A stretch of 64,000 bases of DNA, taken from positions 186,001 to 250,000 of the forward strand of contig NZ_QGTD01000013.1 of the NCBI RefSeq assembly GCF_003176895.1, in the 5' to 3' direction. The translations under genes and the position numbers were made by a program. The number at the start of each line of letters is the position of its first letter. Position 1 is the first letter of the stretch. The DNA comes from Gracilibacillus dipsosauri (GTDB taxonomy: Bacteria; Bacillota; Bacilli; Bacillales; Amphibacillaceae). The notes beneath the pieces were generated by a model, which made no database searches, was not told the DNA's origin, and was given only the letters and a program-made list of their open reading frames with translations. Positions 7,498 to 15,161 of this stretch are shown in pieces.

Positions 7498-8167
7498 CTT
7501 CATATATTTCACTTGGGATAACAATTTCTTGATTGCCTGAGACATAAGGGGCAATTTCGTATTGCTGAAATACTAATGTGATGCCCTGATTATTAAAATA
7601 AAATGCTGTCTGTTTTCCTAATTGTATATCCTCTTTTTTAAGATCTGGGTAGAAGATTTCCGGACGTTCAATTGCGTATTCCCAAACATAATCGGTAACA
7701 GCTTTAATCTGTTCATCTGTTGTCAGAATATCAGTTAGATAAACCCTTTTACCTGTCTCTACATTATAATTAAAGGACTCAACAGTTGTGTTGCCATGGG
7801 CTCCACCACTAAAGATATATTTACTCATTAAGATACTAAGCCTTGGGAGTTGATTATATTTCACTTCAAATTCTGTCTGAAAATCTGCTGCAAACCCATG
7901 CTTTTCAGCTTGTTTTTCATTTTCTTTATATTCCTTATAGGCTTTCTTAATATAGTTTGTAAAATCTTGATTTATCCTTTTTTCCATCTTTTTATCAGTA
8001 ACATCACTTACTTGAGGATATTTTAGTTGTTCGTTATTTTTATAATATTCAGCTTGAACGGTGGCTGTTTTTCCTGTTGATTCATTAGCATTTACCGCTA
8101 ATCCAGTAACACTAAACAGGACAAGAAATATCGATAAATAGATGGCAGTTGTTTTTTTCCAATTCAT
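7490..8167 (-). CDS. Exported DUF3298/DUF4163-domain protein
   Basis: A 225-residue protein with an N-terminal signal segment (KKTTAIYLSIFLVLFSVTGLAVNA, probable cleavage after VNA) and no later membrane helix. The body matches the DUF4163-DUF3298 pair seen in RsiV and the N-terminal part of PdaC: the hallmark IFSGGAHGNTTVESFNYN and GKRVYLTDI, then a C-terminal FYFNNQGITLVFQQYEIAPYVSG. It should lie outside the membrane; in some relatives this module binds lysozyme or cell-wall ligands. No catalytic domain is attached here. ATG 8167 is used because AAGGAAGG sits 11 bases before it, whereas the upstream GTG abuts that site. Confidence 0.8.
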   Translation of the reverse strand: MNWKKTTAIYLSIFLVLFSVTGLAVNANESTGKTATVQAEYYKNNEQLKYPQVSDVTDKKMEKRINQDFTNYIKKAYKEYKENEKQAEKHGFAADFQTEFEVKYNQLPRLSILMSKYIFSGGAHGNTTVESFNYNVETGKRVYLTDILTTDEQIKAVTDYVWEYAIERPEIFYPDLKKEDIQLGKQTAFYFNNQGITLVFQQYEIAPYVSGNQEIVIPSEIYEET

Positions 8168-8290
8168 TCGTTGACACACCTTCCTTTTTCATTAGGTTGC
8201 ACATATTGAACCGTTTCATGCAAATTTCTTCTCTTTTCGAGCAATTATGATACACTTTTTAAAAAGTACTGTTTATATGGGGGAAATAGA

Positions 8291-9010
8291 ATGAAGCGTA
8301 AAGGAAAAATGGAGGATTTAGTGATTGATAGTCAATATTTACAGGAAGCTCTAACGGTTAAAATTTACGTTCCAGAGGGATTTTCACCTTTTCATGATTA
8401 CCAGCTATGTATCATGCAGGACGGTGATGATTATTTCCGAATCGGACGTATAGCAACATTAAGTGATCAGCTTCATGCTTCAATGGAGATTGAGCCAACT
8501 ATTTTTGTTGGCATTCATTATCAGGATCGATATGATAGATTGGATAAATATCATCCTGACGGGAAACTACAAAAGAAGTATATCGATTTCCTAATCCGTG
8601 AGGTAATACCATCACTTGAGGAAAAGTTACATATAACCCCTCTTTCCTATACATTGATGGGAGATTCACTTGCTGGTACGTTAGCCTTTATGATTGCAAG
8701 TAGTTATCCTAGTACGATCAATAAAGTGGTTATGCAATCCCCTTTTGTCAATGAAACGGTATTAAAAAAAATTCGTGAAACCAATCAACTTCAGGGACTA
8801 AAGGTATATCACTCCGTCGGTACAGAAGAAACAGATGTAAAGATAACGACTGGGGAGGTGCTGGATTTTTTAGCTGAGAATCGTACCTTTCAGCATTTAT
8901 TAGCTAAAAAAGTATCGAATTATACTTATGAGGAATTTAATGGTGATCATACATGGACATATTGGCAACAGGACTTACGCAAAATACTAATACATATATT
9001 GGGAGAGTGA
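8291..9010 (+). CDS. yjcH: Putative esterase of the alpha/beta-hydrolase fold (YjcH-like)
   Basis: A 239-residue cytoplasmic protein of the esterase D/IroE-like superfamily. The nucleophile elbow is GDSLAG with S126, and a late NGDHTWTYW supplies the probable catalytic histidine. The N-terminal beta sandwich leads to CIMQDGDDYFRIGR, which forms the oxyanion region in relatives. Length and sequence match B. subtilis YjcH. The adjacent acetyltransferase gene keeps the pairing seen in the B. subtilis yjcF-yjcH region. The substrate is unknown. GGGGGAAATAG precedes the ATG. Confidence 0.82.
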   Translation: MKRKGKMEDLVIDSQYLQEALTVKIYVPEGFSPFHDYQLCIMQDGDDYFRIGRIATLSDQLHASMEIEPTIFVGIHYQDRYDRLDKYHPDGKLQKKYIDFLIREVIPSLEEKLHITPLSYTLMGDSLAGTLAFMIASSYPSTINKVVMQSPFVNETVLKKIRETNQLQGLKVYHSVGTEETDVKITTGEVLDFLAENRTFQHLLAKKVSNYTYEEFNGDHTWTYWQQDLRKILIHILGE

Positions 9011-9015
9011 AGGAA

Positions 9016-9453
9016 TTGGAAATCAAAATAGTACAAACAGATGAGCAGCTTCAAGATGCTTATCAAGTGCGGAAAGAAGTATTTGTCGAGGAACAGAACG
9101 TACCAGTTGAATTGGAAATTGATGAACTAGAAAAAATGGCCACTCATTTCGTTGGTTACAGTGAAGGCAAACCTATTGCAGCAAGCCGGATTCGCTTTCA
9201 AAATGATTATGGTAAAATGGAACGGATTTGTATACGAAAGGACTTTCGTGGAAAGGGCTACGGAAAAGACATTTTATTGTTTATGGAAAATTATGCAAAA
9301 GAAAATGGTTTGAATAAGGCAAAATTACACGGACAGATTCAAGCAGAAAAGTTTTATCAAAAACTTGGGTATAAAACCGTATCAGACCAATTCATGGATG
9401 CAGGAATACCTCATGTCGAAATGATCAAAAGCCTTACCGAATGGAATAGATAG
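9016..9453 (+). CDS. yjcF: GNAT-family N-acetyltransferase (YjcF-like)
   Basis: A 145-residue GNAT protein, homologous to B. subtilis YjcF. Acetyl-CoA binding motif A is RICIRKDFRGKGYGKDIL (the R-G-x-G-x-G pattern), and motif B is AEKFYQKLGYK. The frame is open upstream inside yjcH, but family members begin at the EIKIVQTDEQ segment. The TTG at 9016 with a GGGAG site 10 bases upstream is therefore preferred. It starts 5 bp after the yjcH stop, so the two are translationally linked. The acceptor substrate is not known. Confidence 0.82.
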   Translation: MEIKIVQTDEQLQDAYQVRKEVFVEEQNVPVELEIDELEKMATHFVGYSEGKPIAASRIRFQNDYGKMERICIRKDFRGKGYGKDILLFMENYAKENGLNKAKLHGQIQAEKFYQKLGYKTVSDQFMDAGIPHVEMIKSLTEWNR

Positions 9454-9518
9454 GTATGTATACTTCCTAAATTGGCTATCCTATTGTTAGATTAAAGATA
9501 AAGGCAGGGATAAGCCTA

Positions 9519-10193
9519 ATGGAGTATGGTGCCATTTTACTGGAAACCTTTTTTGGGTTCATTATCTTATTTATTTTAGCTAAAAGCCTTGGAAAAACAC
9601 AAATTAAGCAATTAACCGCCTTTGACTTCATTTCTGCTTTAATTTTGGGAGAATTAGTTGGAAATGGTTTATATGATAAAGAGGTCGGCATTCTCCACAT
9701 GGGTTTTGCCGTTATTTTATGGGGAGTTTTGCTTTATGTAACAGAGATCATTACCCAAAAATATAAAAAGTCTCGTTCATTATTAGAGGGTAGCCCCTCG
9801 ATCATGATTCATAAAGGAAAAATACAGCGCGAGCAAATGAGGAAAGCAAAATTAGATATGAACCAGCTCTTGCATTTACTTCGCTCCAAAGGGGTATTTT
9901 CCGTTAAAGAAGTCGAATATGCTATTTTGGAAACAGATGGGACGGTATCTGTATTGAAGAAGACAAATTATCAGTCACCTGTCCGTAAAGACTTCAATCT
10001 TCCTTTAGAAAGTGTTGCCCTTACGTTTATGATCATTAATGACGGGGAAATTCTTTATGATAACCTCTCCGAGATTGGCTATGACAAAGCTTGGCTGGAG
10101 GAAGAATTAAAAAAAGAAGAAGTGTATTCGATACGAGATGTATTTTATGCAGAATATGATAAAAATAACGGACTGTATATTCAAGGATTCTAG
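9519..10193 (+). CDS. DUF421 (YetF/YdfR-type) membrane protein
   Basis: A 224-residue protein with three N-terminal membrane helices (about residues 5-22, 33-55 and 62-80), followed by a soluble alpha/beta domain. The family pattern is visible: TAFDFISALILGELVGN between helices and SIMIHKGKIQREQMRKAKL after the third. Members in B. subtilis include sporulation-linked paralogues such as YetF, which modulate spore germination. That role is suggested here only by the nearby coat genes. It begins 65 bp after yjcF with a weak ribosome site. Confidence 0.8.
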   Translation: MEYGAILLETFFGFIILFILAKSLGKTQIKQLTAFDFISALILGELVGNGLYDKEVGILHMGFAVILWGVLLYVTEIITQKYKKSRSLLEGSPSIMIHKGKIQREQMRKAKLDMNQLLHLLRSKGVFSVKEVEYAILETDGTVSVLKKTNYQSPVRKDFNLPLESVALTFMIINDGEILYDNLSEIGYDKAWLEEELKKEEVYSIRDVFYAEYDKNNGLYIQGF

Positions 10194-10202
10194 AAAACAA
10201 AT

Positions 10203-10237
10203 ATAGCCAGACATCACGGATGTCTGGCTATACTTTT
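10203..10237. terminator. Bidirectional terminator
   Basis: ATAGCCAGACATC and GATGTCTGGCTAT form a perfect 13-bp stem with a 3-base loop between convergent genes. It overlaps the last codon of the minus-strand gene. T-rich sequence follows on both strands. Confidence 0.88.
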
Positions 10238-10503
10238 GCAATGAATTGACGACCCTTTCCCGTCATTTTTGCATATATCTGATTGTTTATCGATTTCATG
10301 TATTCTAAATCCTTTTGCTCTTGTTTTACTCTCGCTTTTTTTAGTAATGCTTGTTCTACATCCTTTTCGCGAAGTCGGTCATAATTACTGTCAAGTTGAA
10401 TTGGGTATAGTCTTTCAATTGGAAAAGGATCACGTTCTCTTTTCGTCACTCGCTGTTGGTACTGTTGATATTGATAATTCTCAACTGGAATAACATACCC
10501 CAT
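10228..10503 (-). CDS. Small hydrophilic protein, unknown, in spore-coat cluster
   Basis: A 91-residue protein beginning MGYVIPVENYQYQQYQQRV. It is highly charged in its C-terminal half, with a Lys/Glu-rich helical stretch (about 50-75) and no membrane segment. The ATG at 10503 is chosen because GGGGGAGGG lies 6 bases upstream, while the longer frame start has no site. I do not recognise a functional family. Its orientation and placement next to cotO suggest a sporulation-associated protein, which is only positional inference. Confidence 0.6.
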   Translation of the reverse strand: MGYVIPVENYQYQQYQQRVTKRERDPFPIERLYPIQLDSNYDRLREKDVEQALLKKARVKQEQKDLEYMKSINNQIYAKMTGKGRQFIAKV

Positions 10504-10587
10504 CGAAAACCCTCCCCCATTCACACCATTTTAAAACTATACCCATATATTCGTTTTCTTAAACATCTATTTGGCTGTTTATCCGCA

Positions 10588-10833
10588 TTATAACCAGGAA
10601 AAAGGTGGGCGATCGTCACGATCCTTGTGATCATCATGCTCCTCATGATCGTGTCTCTCATCTCTCTCTTCTCTCACATCATCATTGTCATGATGGTGTT
10701 CACGCTCATCCGCTTGAGGTTCCTGCCTAGCACCCCCGAATAAAGGATCGCGATGACGTGTTGGTTCGATTCGGACATTATCTGCTTTAATAACCAAATC
10801 TTTTACATAAATCACTTTTTTCTTTTCTGACAA
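10588..10833 (-). CDS. Small His/Asp/Glu-rich protein in spore-coat cluster
   Basis: An 81-residue protein. Residues 1-30 form an ordinary sequence (KKVIYVKDLVIKADNVRI), and the remainder is almost entirely His, Asp, Glu and Arg, with runs such as REHHHDNDD and HDHEEHDDHKDRDD. There are no cysteines or membrane segments. It starts at TTG with AAAGGGAG nine bases upstream. Such charge-dense tails could bind metal ions or act as a filler in coat layers, as other charged coat proteins do. The function is not known, and the coat link rests on the neighbouring cotO gene. Confidence 0.6.
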   Translation of the reverse strand: MSEKKKVIYVKDLVIKADNVRIEPTRHRDPLFGGARQEPQADEREHHHDNDDVREERDERHDHEEHDDHKDRDDRPPFSWL

Positions 10834-10911
10834 TTTGTTTCACTCCCTTTTACCCAAAATCATTATCGATATATCCTATGCAGCTTTACCTATTGGGTGT
10901 CACACTCCTAT

Positions 10912-11316
10912 TTAGAAGCCAATAAGGTTTATTTCCGTAATCTGCTCAATAGGAACAGAAATTTCTTCCTCTTTACTGACAGTTTGGACTAGTGCCATAT
11001 TACTTTTACTACCTAGAATATATCCATAGTATTTTTTTCTTTCTGTTATGATTTCACATCTTACTCTTGGTAAGTATGAAGGTATTCTTGAAAAGTGTTC
11101 TATCTTCTCCAATATTGTCATATCTTTAAATCGTTTTTTAGAAGAACTTCTATCTTCCACTATTTCTTCACCATGATCCTCTGTAGACATTTCGTCACTA
11201 TCATTCAATGGATGCTTTGCATGATAAAAGCTTTGCATTTTACGATCGGGCTTTGTTAATTTTGGCTGGTGTAAATATAACTTAGGTTCTTGGTTATTAC
11301 TTTTAATGGAACTCAC
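10912..11316 (-). CDS. cotO: Spore coat protein CotO-like
   Basis: A 134-residue protein matching the CotO family. The diagnostic C-terminal domain reads DMTILEKIEHFSRIPSYLPR, then a beta-rich end with TERKKYYGYILGS and EEISVPIEQITEINLIGF. CotO is a morphogenetic protein that helps assemble the outer coat or crust. The N-terminal half is low in complexity and charged. The start is GTG at 11316, seven bases after GGGAGGA. It is divergent from the CotZ-like gene, reproducing the B. subtilis pairing of these two genes but with altered orientation. Confidence 0.82.
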   Translation of the reverse strand: MSSIKSNNQEPKLYLHQPKLTKPDRKMQSFYHAKHPLNDSDEMSTEDHGEEIVEDRSSSKKRFKDMTILEKIEHFSRIPSYLPRVRCEIITERKKYYGYILGSKSNMALVQTVSKEEEISVPIEQITEINLIGF

Positions 11317-11424
11317 TGTCCATTCCTCCCTATCTCACCAATTCATATATTAATCATATGTGAAGAGCCCAATAAATGTGCGAGAAGAATGAAATTTACC
11401 TACAAAATAGAGACATTCGTCCAT

Positions 11425-11451
11425 ACACATTCGCTAATTCTCCATAGATTA
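11425..11451 (+). promoter_or_regulatory. Candidate SigK promoter of cotZ
   Basis: AC at 11425 followed after 16 bp by CATAGATTA (11443-11451) fits the SigK pattern of AC, 16-17 bp and CATA-N3-TA. It lies 41 bp upstream of the cotZ start. Late mother-cell expression is expected for coat genes. Confidence 0.55.
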
Positions 11452-11492
11452 TTATTGTTAAGGAAATCTTATAAAAAGGAGTGTAGTAATTT

Positions 11493-11996
11493 ATGGGAAA
11501 ACACCACGATAGCTGTAATGATAACGAAGTAGGTGGCATCCAAAGCGGAAATTGTGTCTGTGACGTTGTTCGTACAATCGCTGATGCTCAAGATGACGTA
11601 GCAGATAGAACTTGTGATGTTAGCTGCGTACGTTCAATAAGAAGCCTTGTCTCTCCTGTAACTACAAATGGTTTAGACACTGTACCATTTATCCTATATG
11701 GAAAAGATCATAAACCATTTAAAGGATTTGGTGCGGAATTCAAATCCCACGGAAATGGTCCAGCAAAATTTGACTGTGTGGAGAGCTTTATCTTCCGTGT
11801 AAAAGAAGTCGGAGATGACTGCTGTGCTGTATTAGAATTGTTAGTATTCGACAATGAGCATGATGCTTGCCACGATCCTTGTGAGCAAATCAACAAAGAG
11901 GAAGTAGCAGATCTTGAACGTACTGGAATTTGTATCACAGTAGATCTTAACTGCTTCTGTGCAATCACTTGTTTACCAGCTGTATCTTTATTCTAA
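11493..11996 (+). CDS. cotZ: CotY/CotZ-family spore coat protein
   Basis: A 167-residue cysteine-rich protein (about 15 Cys), typical of the CotY/CotZ crust proteins that self-assemble into ordered, disulfide-bonded layers on the spore surface. Recognisable segments are SGNCVCDVVRTIADAQD near the N-terminus, FILYGKDHKPFKGFGAEF in the middle and CFCAITCLPAVSLF at the end. An AAAAAGGAG site precedes the ATG. Only one such gene is visible here, whereas B. subtilis has the tandem pair cotY-cotZ. A strong terminator follows directly. Confidence 0.9.
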   Translation: MGKHHDSCNDNEVGGIQSGNCVCDVVRTIADAQDDVADRTCDVSCVRSIRSLVSPVTTNGLDTVPFILYGKDHKPFKGFGAEFKSHGNGPAKFDCVESFIFRVKEVGDDCCAVLELLVFDNEHDACHDPCEQINKEEVADLERTGICITVDLNCFCAITCLPAVSLF

Positions 11997-12018
11997 ATGA
12001 ACCCTTTTCTCTGATTAG

Positions 12019-12045
12019 AGGACTGCTGCCTAGCAGTCCTTTTTC
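12019..12045 (+). terminator. Rho-independent terminator after cotZ
   Basis: AGGACTGCT and AGCAGTCCT form a perfect stem with a 4-base loop, followed by TTTTT. Confidence 0.92.
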
Positions 12046-12061
12046 TATTGCCAATGAGATG

Positions 12062-12086
12062 GTTTATTTCCAATATATAAGGGAAA
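12062..12086 (+). promoter_or_regulatory. Candidate SigB promoter of opuD
   Basis: GTTTAT (12062-12067), a 13-bp spacer and GGGAAA (12081-12086) approximate the general-stress sigma-B pattern GTTTAA...GGGTAT. It lies 136 bp upstream of the betaine transporter gene. Sigma-B control of such transporters is known in Bacillus; here it is inferred. Confidence 0.4.
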
Positions 12087-12156
12087 CATATCCATATCAT
12101 TTGCATTTATGCCATATCATCTGTTAAAATTCGTCTTTGTATGTGAAATGCGGATA

Positions 12157-12175
12157 CTCCAATAAGGAATTGGAG
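12157..12175. repeat. Inverted repeat in the opuD leader
   Basis: CTCCAAT (12157-12163) and ATTGGAG (12169-12175) are a perfect 7-bp inverted repeat around AAGGA. It lies 47 bp before the opuD start. It could be an operator or an RNA hairpin near the ribosome site. Confidence 0.4.
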
Positions 12176-12222
12176 AATATAGTCTTATATTTATCAAACT
12201 TAATATCAGAAAGGATGGTTGT

Positions 12223-13755
12223 GTGCGAAAAACGACTAAAGTATTTTACATTTCTTTAATCATATCATTATTATTTATCATTTGGGGTATCGTCCCAAAG
12301 GAAGTTTGGCCAACTTGGAATCTAGCAAGCATTACTACTAATATTCAAGGATTTTTAGTAACACGCTTTGGATGGTTTTACTTACTCGTTGCAACCACAT
12401 TTTTAATCTTCGCGATCTTCTTAATTGTCTCAAAATACGGAAATATCGTTCTCGGAAAAGATGGCGATAAGCCGGAATATAATTTCATAACATGGTTTGC
12501 TATGTTATTCAGTGCCGGTATGGGGATTGGACTTGTCTTCTGGGGAGCTGCAGAACCTATTTCTCATTTAACTGCTCCACCATATGCGACAGAATCTGAA
12601 GCAGAAGCAGCAAGAGTAGCAATGCAATATAGTTTTTTCCACTGGGGCTTCCACCCATGGGCTGTTTATGCAACACTCGCTTTAGCGCTTGCTTATTTCC
12701 AGTTTAGAAAGGACGAGCCTGGACTTATAAGTAGTACACTTAAGCCATTATATGGTGATAAAATGAATGGTGGTTTAGGTACTCTCATTAATGTCATTGC
12801 CGTATTTGCAACGGTATTCGGTGTCGCAACGTCACTAGGTTTAGGGGCACAGCAAATTGGAAGTGGTATTGAATTTTTAACTGGAAATGTTGTGAATAAT
12901 ATAACACTTCAATTAATTATTATCGGTGTCGTGACAGTCTTATATATGTCATCAGCGCTTACTGGTCTAAACAAAGGAATCAAATACTTAAGTAATACTA
13001 ATATTGTCTTAGCTGTGTTGTTAATGCTTTTCGTTTTGTTCACAGGTCCGACGAACTTTATTATGAACTTTTTCACCACAACATTAGGCTCCTATTTAGC
13101 CAACTTACCTGAAATGAGTTTTCGAATGGCTCCGTTTAATGAGGATAATGCTACATGGTTAGAGGGATGGACCATATTTTACTGGGCATGGTGGATTGCA
13201 TGGGCACCGTTTGTCGGTATGTTTATTGCAAGGGTATCTCGTGGTCGTACTGTACGTGAATTCGTGCTAGGGGTACTCCTTGTTCCAACCATTTTTAGTG
13301 CATTATGGTTTAGTGTATTCGGTGGATCCTCTATTTCTTTACAAATGAATAACGGAATCGATGTTTCTGGTGTAATGGATGATTCAGGTACAGAAGCCGC
13401 TTTATTTACTGTATTAGAGAACTTTCCATTAGCTACCATTACCATTACTTTAGCTGTACTCTTAATAAGTACGTTCTTTATCACCTCTGCCGACTCTGCG
13501 ACATTTGTTCTTGGTATGCAAACAACAAATGGAGATTTAAATCCTGACGTAAGAATTAAGGTTGCATGGGGAGTTGTCCAATCAGGTACTGCGGCCGTAT
13601 TATTATGGCAAGGTGGCTTAGAAGCCCTTCAAACAGCGTCTATAATAGCCGCATTCCCATTTGCCATTATATTGATCCTTGTGGTCATCTCCGTCTTCAA
13701 AGCTTTTCAAGAAGAAGGTAGAAACTATACATTGAAACGAAAAAAGGCAGAATAG
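12223..13755 (+). CDS. opuD: BCCT-family glycine betaine transporter (OpuD-like)
   Basis: A 510-residue secondary transporter with 12 predicted membrane helices. The BCCT signatures are present: GMGIGLVFWGAAEPISH in the helix 3-4 region, and the tryptophan-rich substrate path WTIFYWAWWIAWAPFVGMFIARVSRGRT in helix 8. BCCT carriers of this type take up glycine betaine with sodium during osmotic stress. Length and sequence match B. subtilis OpuD. The start is GTG after AAAGGATGG. The C-terminal cytoplasmic tail is short and positively charged. It is monocistronic, with a terminator after the preceding cotZ and another directly after the stop. Confidence 0.9.
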   Translation: MRKTTKVFYISLIISLLFIIWGIVPKEVWPTWNLASITTNIQGFLVTRFGWFYLLVATTFLIFAIFLIVSKYGNIVLGKDGDKPEYNFITWFAMLFSAGMGIGLVFWGAAEPISHLTAPPYATESEAEAARVAMQYSFFHWGFHPWAVYATLALALAYFQFRKDEPGLISSTLKPLYGDKMNGGLGTLINVIAVFATVFGVATSLGLGAQQIGSGIEFLTGNVVNNITLQLIIIGVVTVLYMSSALTGLNKGIKYLSNTNIVLAVLLMLFVLFTGPTNFIMNFFTTTLGSYLANLPEMSFRMAPFNEDNATWLEGWTIFYWAWWIAWAPFVGMFIARVSRGRTVREFVLGVLLVPTIFSALWFSVFGGSSISLQMNNGIDVSGVMDDSGTEAALFTVLENFPLATITITLAVLLISTFFITSADSATFVLGMQTTNGDLNPDVRIKVAWGVVQSGTAAVLLWQGGLEALQTASIIAAFPFAIILILVVISVFKAFQEEGRNYTLKRKKAE

Positions 13756-13761
13756 CTCATC

Positions 13762-13803
13762 AAAAATCCCCATTACTGCAAGAATTGCAATAATGGGGGT
13801 TTT
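13762..13803. terminator. Bidirectional terminator
   Basis: CCCCATTA...TGCA and TGCA...TAATGGGG pair between the convergent opuD and DCC genes. T or A tracts flank both sides. Confidence 0.85.
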
Positions 13804-14194
13804 AATCTAAAAATCGTTGCTTATCTTCTGGGTTTGGTATCATACAGGAGGTCCTTTTCCCAAACCATCTATAGCGGTTTTTGGCCACGATTTGATAAAT
13901 TTTATCTCTAATGGGCTTTGGAATTATCAGTAGTACATAGAGTCCTTTGTACAATCCTTTTAACTCTTTTGCAATCCGAAGAGCAGCGGTTGATTTGGTA
14001 TAAGCTTTTTCCTCGTCTATTAATACGATACTGTCAATATGATGTGGGATATGATAATCTTTTTTAAACTGCTCACCTATCTTACTTTGTAATGAGGCAA
14101 ACTGAAACTTTTGTTTTGGATCATGCTTAATAATAAATTGAACACTGTGATTACAAAAGTTACATACACCATCGAATAGTATCACTTTCTTCAC
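13802..14194 (-). CDS. DCC-family thiol-disulfide oxidoreductase (DUF393, YuxK-like)
   Basis: A 130-residue protein opening with the family signature ILFDGVCNFCNHSVQF. The DxxCxxC motif is a thioredoxin-like redox site. The conserved middle FQFASLQSKIG and the late basic KNRYRWFGKRTSCMIP are also present. Members are thought to act in thiol-disulfide exchange, though natural substrates are unknown. It has no signal peptide, so it is cytoplasmic. It stands between terminators and is therefore monocistronic. Confidence 0.85.
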   Translation of the reverse strand: MKKVILFDGVCNFCNHSVQFIIKHDPKQKFQFASLQSKIGEQFKKDYHIPHHIDSIVLIDEEKAYTKSTAALRIAKELKGLYKGLYVLLIIPKPIRDKIYQIVAKNRYRWFGKRTSCMIPNPEDKQRFLD

Positions 14195-14244
14195 TGCTTC
14201 CCCTCCCTATCTTTAACCTATCATAGTCTGAAGCTTTCTTAAAG

Positions 14245-14278
14245 AAAAAATCCCCAAACCAAATGTTCGAGGATTTTC
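14245..14278 (-). terminator. Rho-independent terminator after fabI
   Basis: On the minus strand AAAATCC-CGAAC pairs with the TTTG-GGATTTT side, and TTTTTT follows. It lies just past the fabI stop. Confidence 0.8.
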
Positions 14279-14286
14279 CACTTATA

Positions 14287-15066
14287 TTAGGATAAACCTA
14301 AAGTATTGTAGCCAGAATCGACATGAATCGTTTCACCTGTTACTCCACGTGAAAGATCACTTAACAAATAATAAGCAGTATCCCCTACTTCCTCTTGGGT
14401 AACCGTACGTCGTAATGGGGCTTCTTCTTCGATTTTTTTCAATACACTGTTGAAATCTCCAATCCCTTTTGCCGAGAGTGTACGGATTGGTCCAGCAGAT
14501 ATGGCATTAACGCGAATTCCTTTTTTACCAAGGTCGTTTGCTAAATATTTCATACTTGCATCAAGACTTGCTTTAGCCACACCCATCACATTGTAATTTT
14601 TAACCACTCTTTCTCCACCTAAATAAGTCATTGTTACAATGCCTCCACCATCAGTCATTAATGGGGCAGCTTCTCGTGCAACTGCAACCAAGGAATAAGC
14701 ACTAATATTGTGTGCTAGTAAGTATCCATCTCTACTAGTGTCAATAAAATCTCCCTGTAGATCCTCCTTATTTGCAAAAGCAATGCAATGAGCTAGTCCA
14801 TGAATCGTGCCAACATCTTGTTTCATTTCTTGAAAAGTTTTTGCCACTGCCTGATCGTCCGTTACATCACATTCATAGAACAGTGCATCTTGACCTTCTA
14901 ATGTAGAGACAAGGTCCTTCACAGGCTGTTCAAAGCGATCATTGGCATAAGTGAAAATAAGTCGAGCACCAGCAGCATGTAAGGACTTCGCAATCCCCCA
15001 TGCAATACTTCTTTTGTTTGCGACACCCATTACAACATAAGTACGCCCCTCTAAGGAAAAATTCAT
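14287..15066 (-). CDS. fabI: Enoyl-[acyl-carrier-protein] reductase FabI
   Basis: A 259-residue SDR enzyme that carries out the last reduction in each cycle of fatty-acid elongation, using NAD(P)H. The cofactor loop is GVANKRSIAWG, and the catalytic residues are Y148, Y158 and K165 in TYLGGERVVKNYNVMGVAK. The substrate-lid region IRTLSAKGI is present. It is the triclosan-sensitive FabI type. The second of two adjacent ATG codons is chosen because it lies 7 bases after GGAGG and matches the MNFSLEG start of B. subtilis FabI. A FapR operator lies 31 bp upstream. Confidence 0.95.
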   Translation of the reverse strand: MNFSLEGRTYVVMGVANKRSIAWGIAKSLHAAGARLIFTYANDRFEQPVKDLVSTLEGQDALFYECDVTDDQAVAKTFQEMKQDVGTIHGLAHCIAFANKEDLQGDFIDTSRDGYLLAHNISAYSLVAVAREAAPLMTDGGGIVTMTYLGGERVVKNYNVMGVAKASLDASMKYLANDLGKKGIRVNAISAGPIRTLSAKGIGDFNSVLKKIEEEAPLRRTVTQEEVGDTAYYLLSDLSRGVTGETIHVDSGYNTLGLS

Positions 15067-15097
15067 CATAAAGCCTCCTCATCCATTTATTACTTAT

Positions 15098-15115
15098 TAT
15101 TAGTACCTACTAATA
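15098..15115. promoter_or_regulatory. FapR operator of fabI
   Basis: TATTAGTACCTACTAATA is a perfect 18-bp palindrome matching the FapR consensus core TTAGTACCT. FapR is the malonyl-CoA-responsive repressor of membrane lipid synthesis in Bacillales. The site is where a promoter-blocking operator is expected. Confidence 0.85.
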
Positions 15116-15161
15116 TTTTATCTGAATCGCACCTATTACTCAAATATAAGAAGACTACCAG

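Noticed and set aside
11290-11532. Plus-strand 80-codon frame across the cotO-cotZ gap
   Set aside because: It overlaps the start of cotO on the other strand and the start of cotZ, has no ribosome site and no recognisable protein features.
12223-13755. Choline rather than betaine BCCT carrier
   Set aside because: Substrate cannot be settled by eye; OpuD-like betaine transport is preferred on length and the helix 8 tryptophan pattern, and no betaine synthesis genes are nearby.
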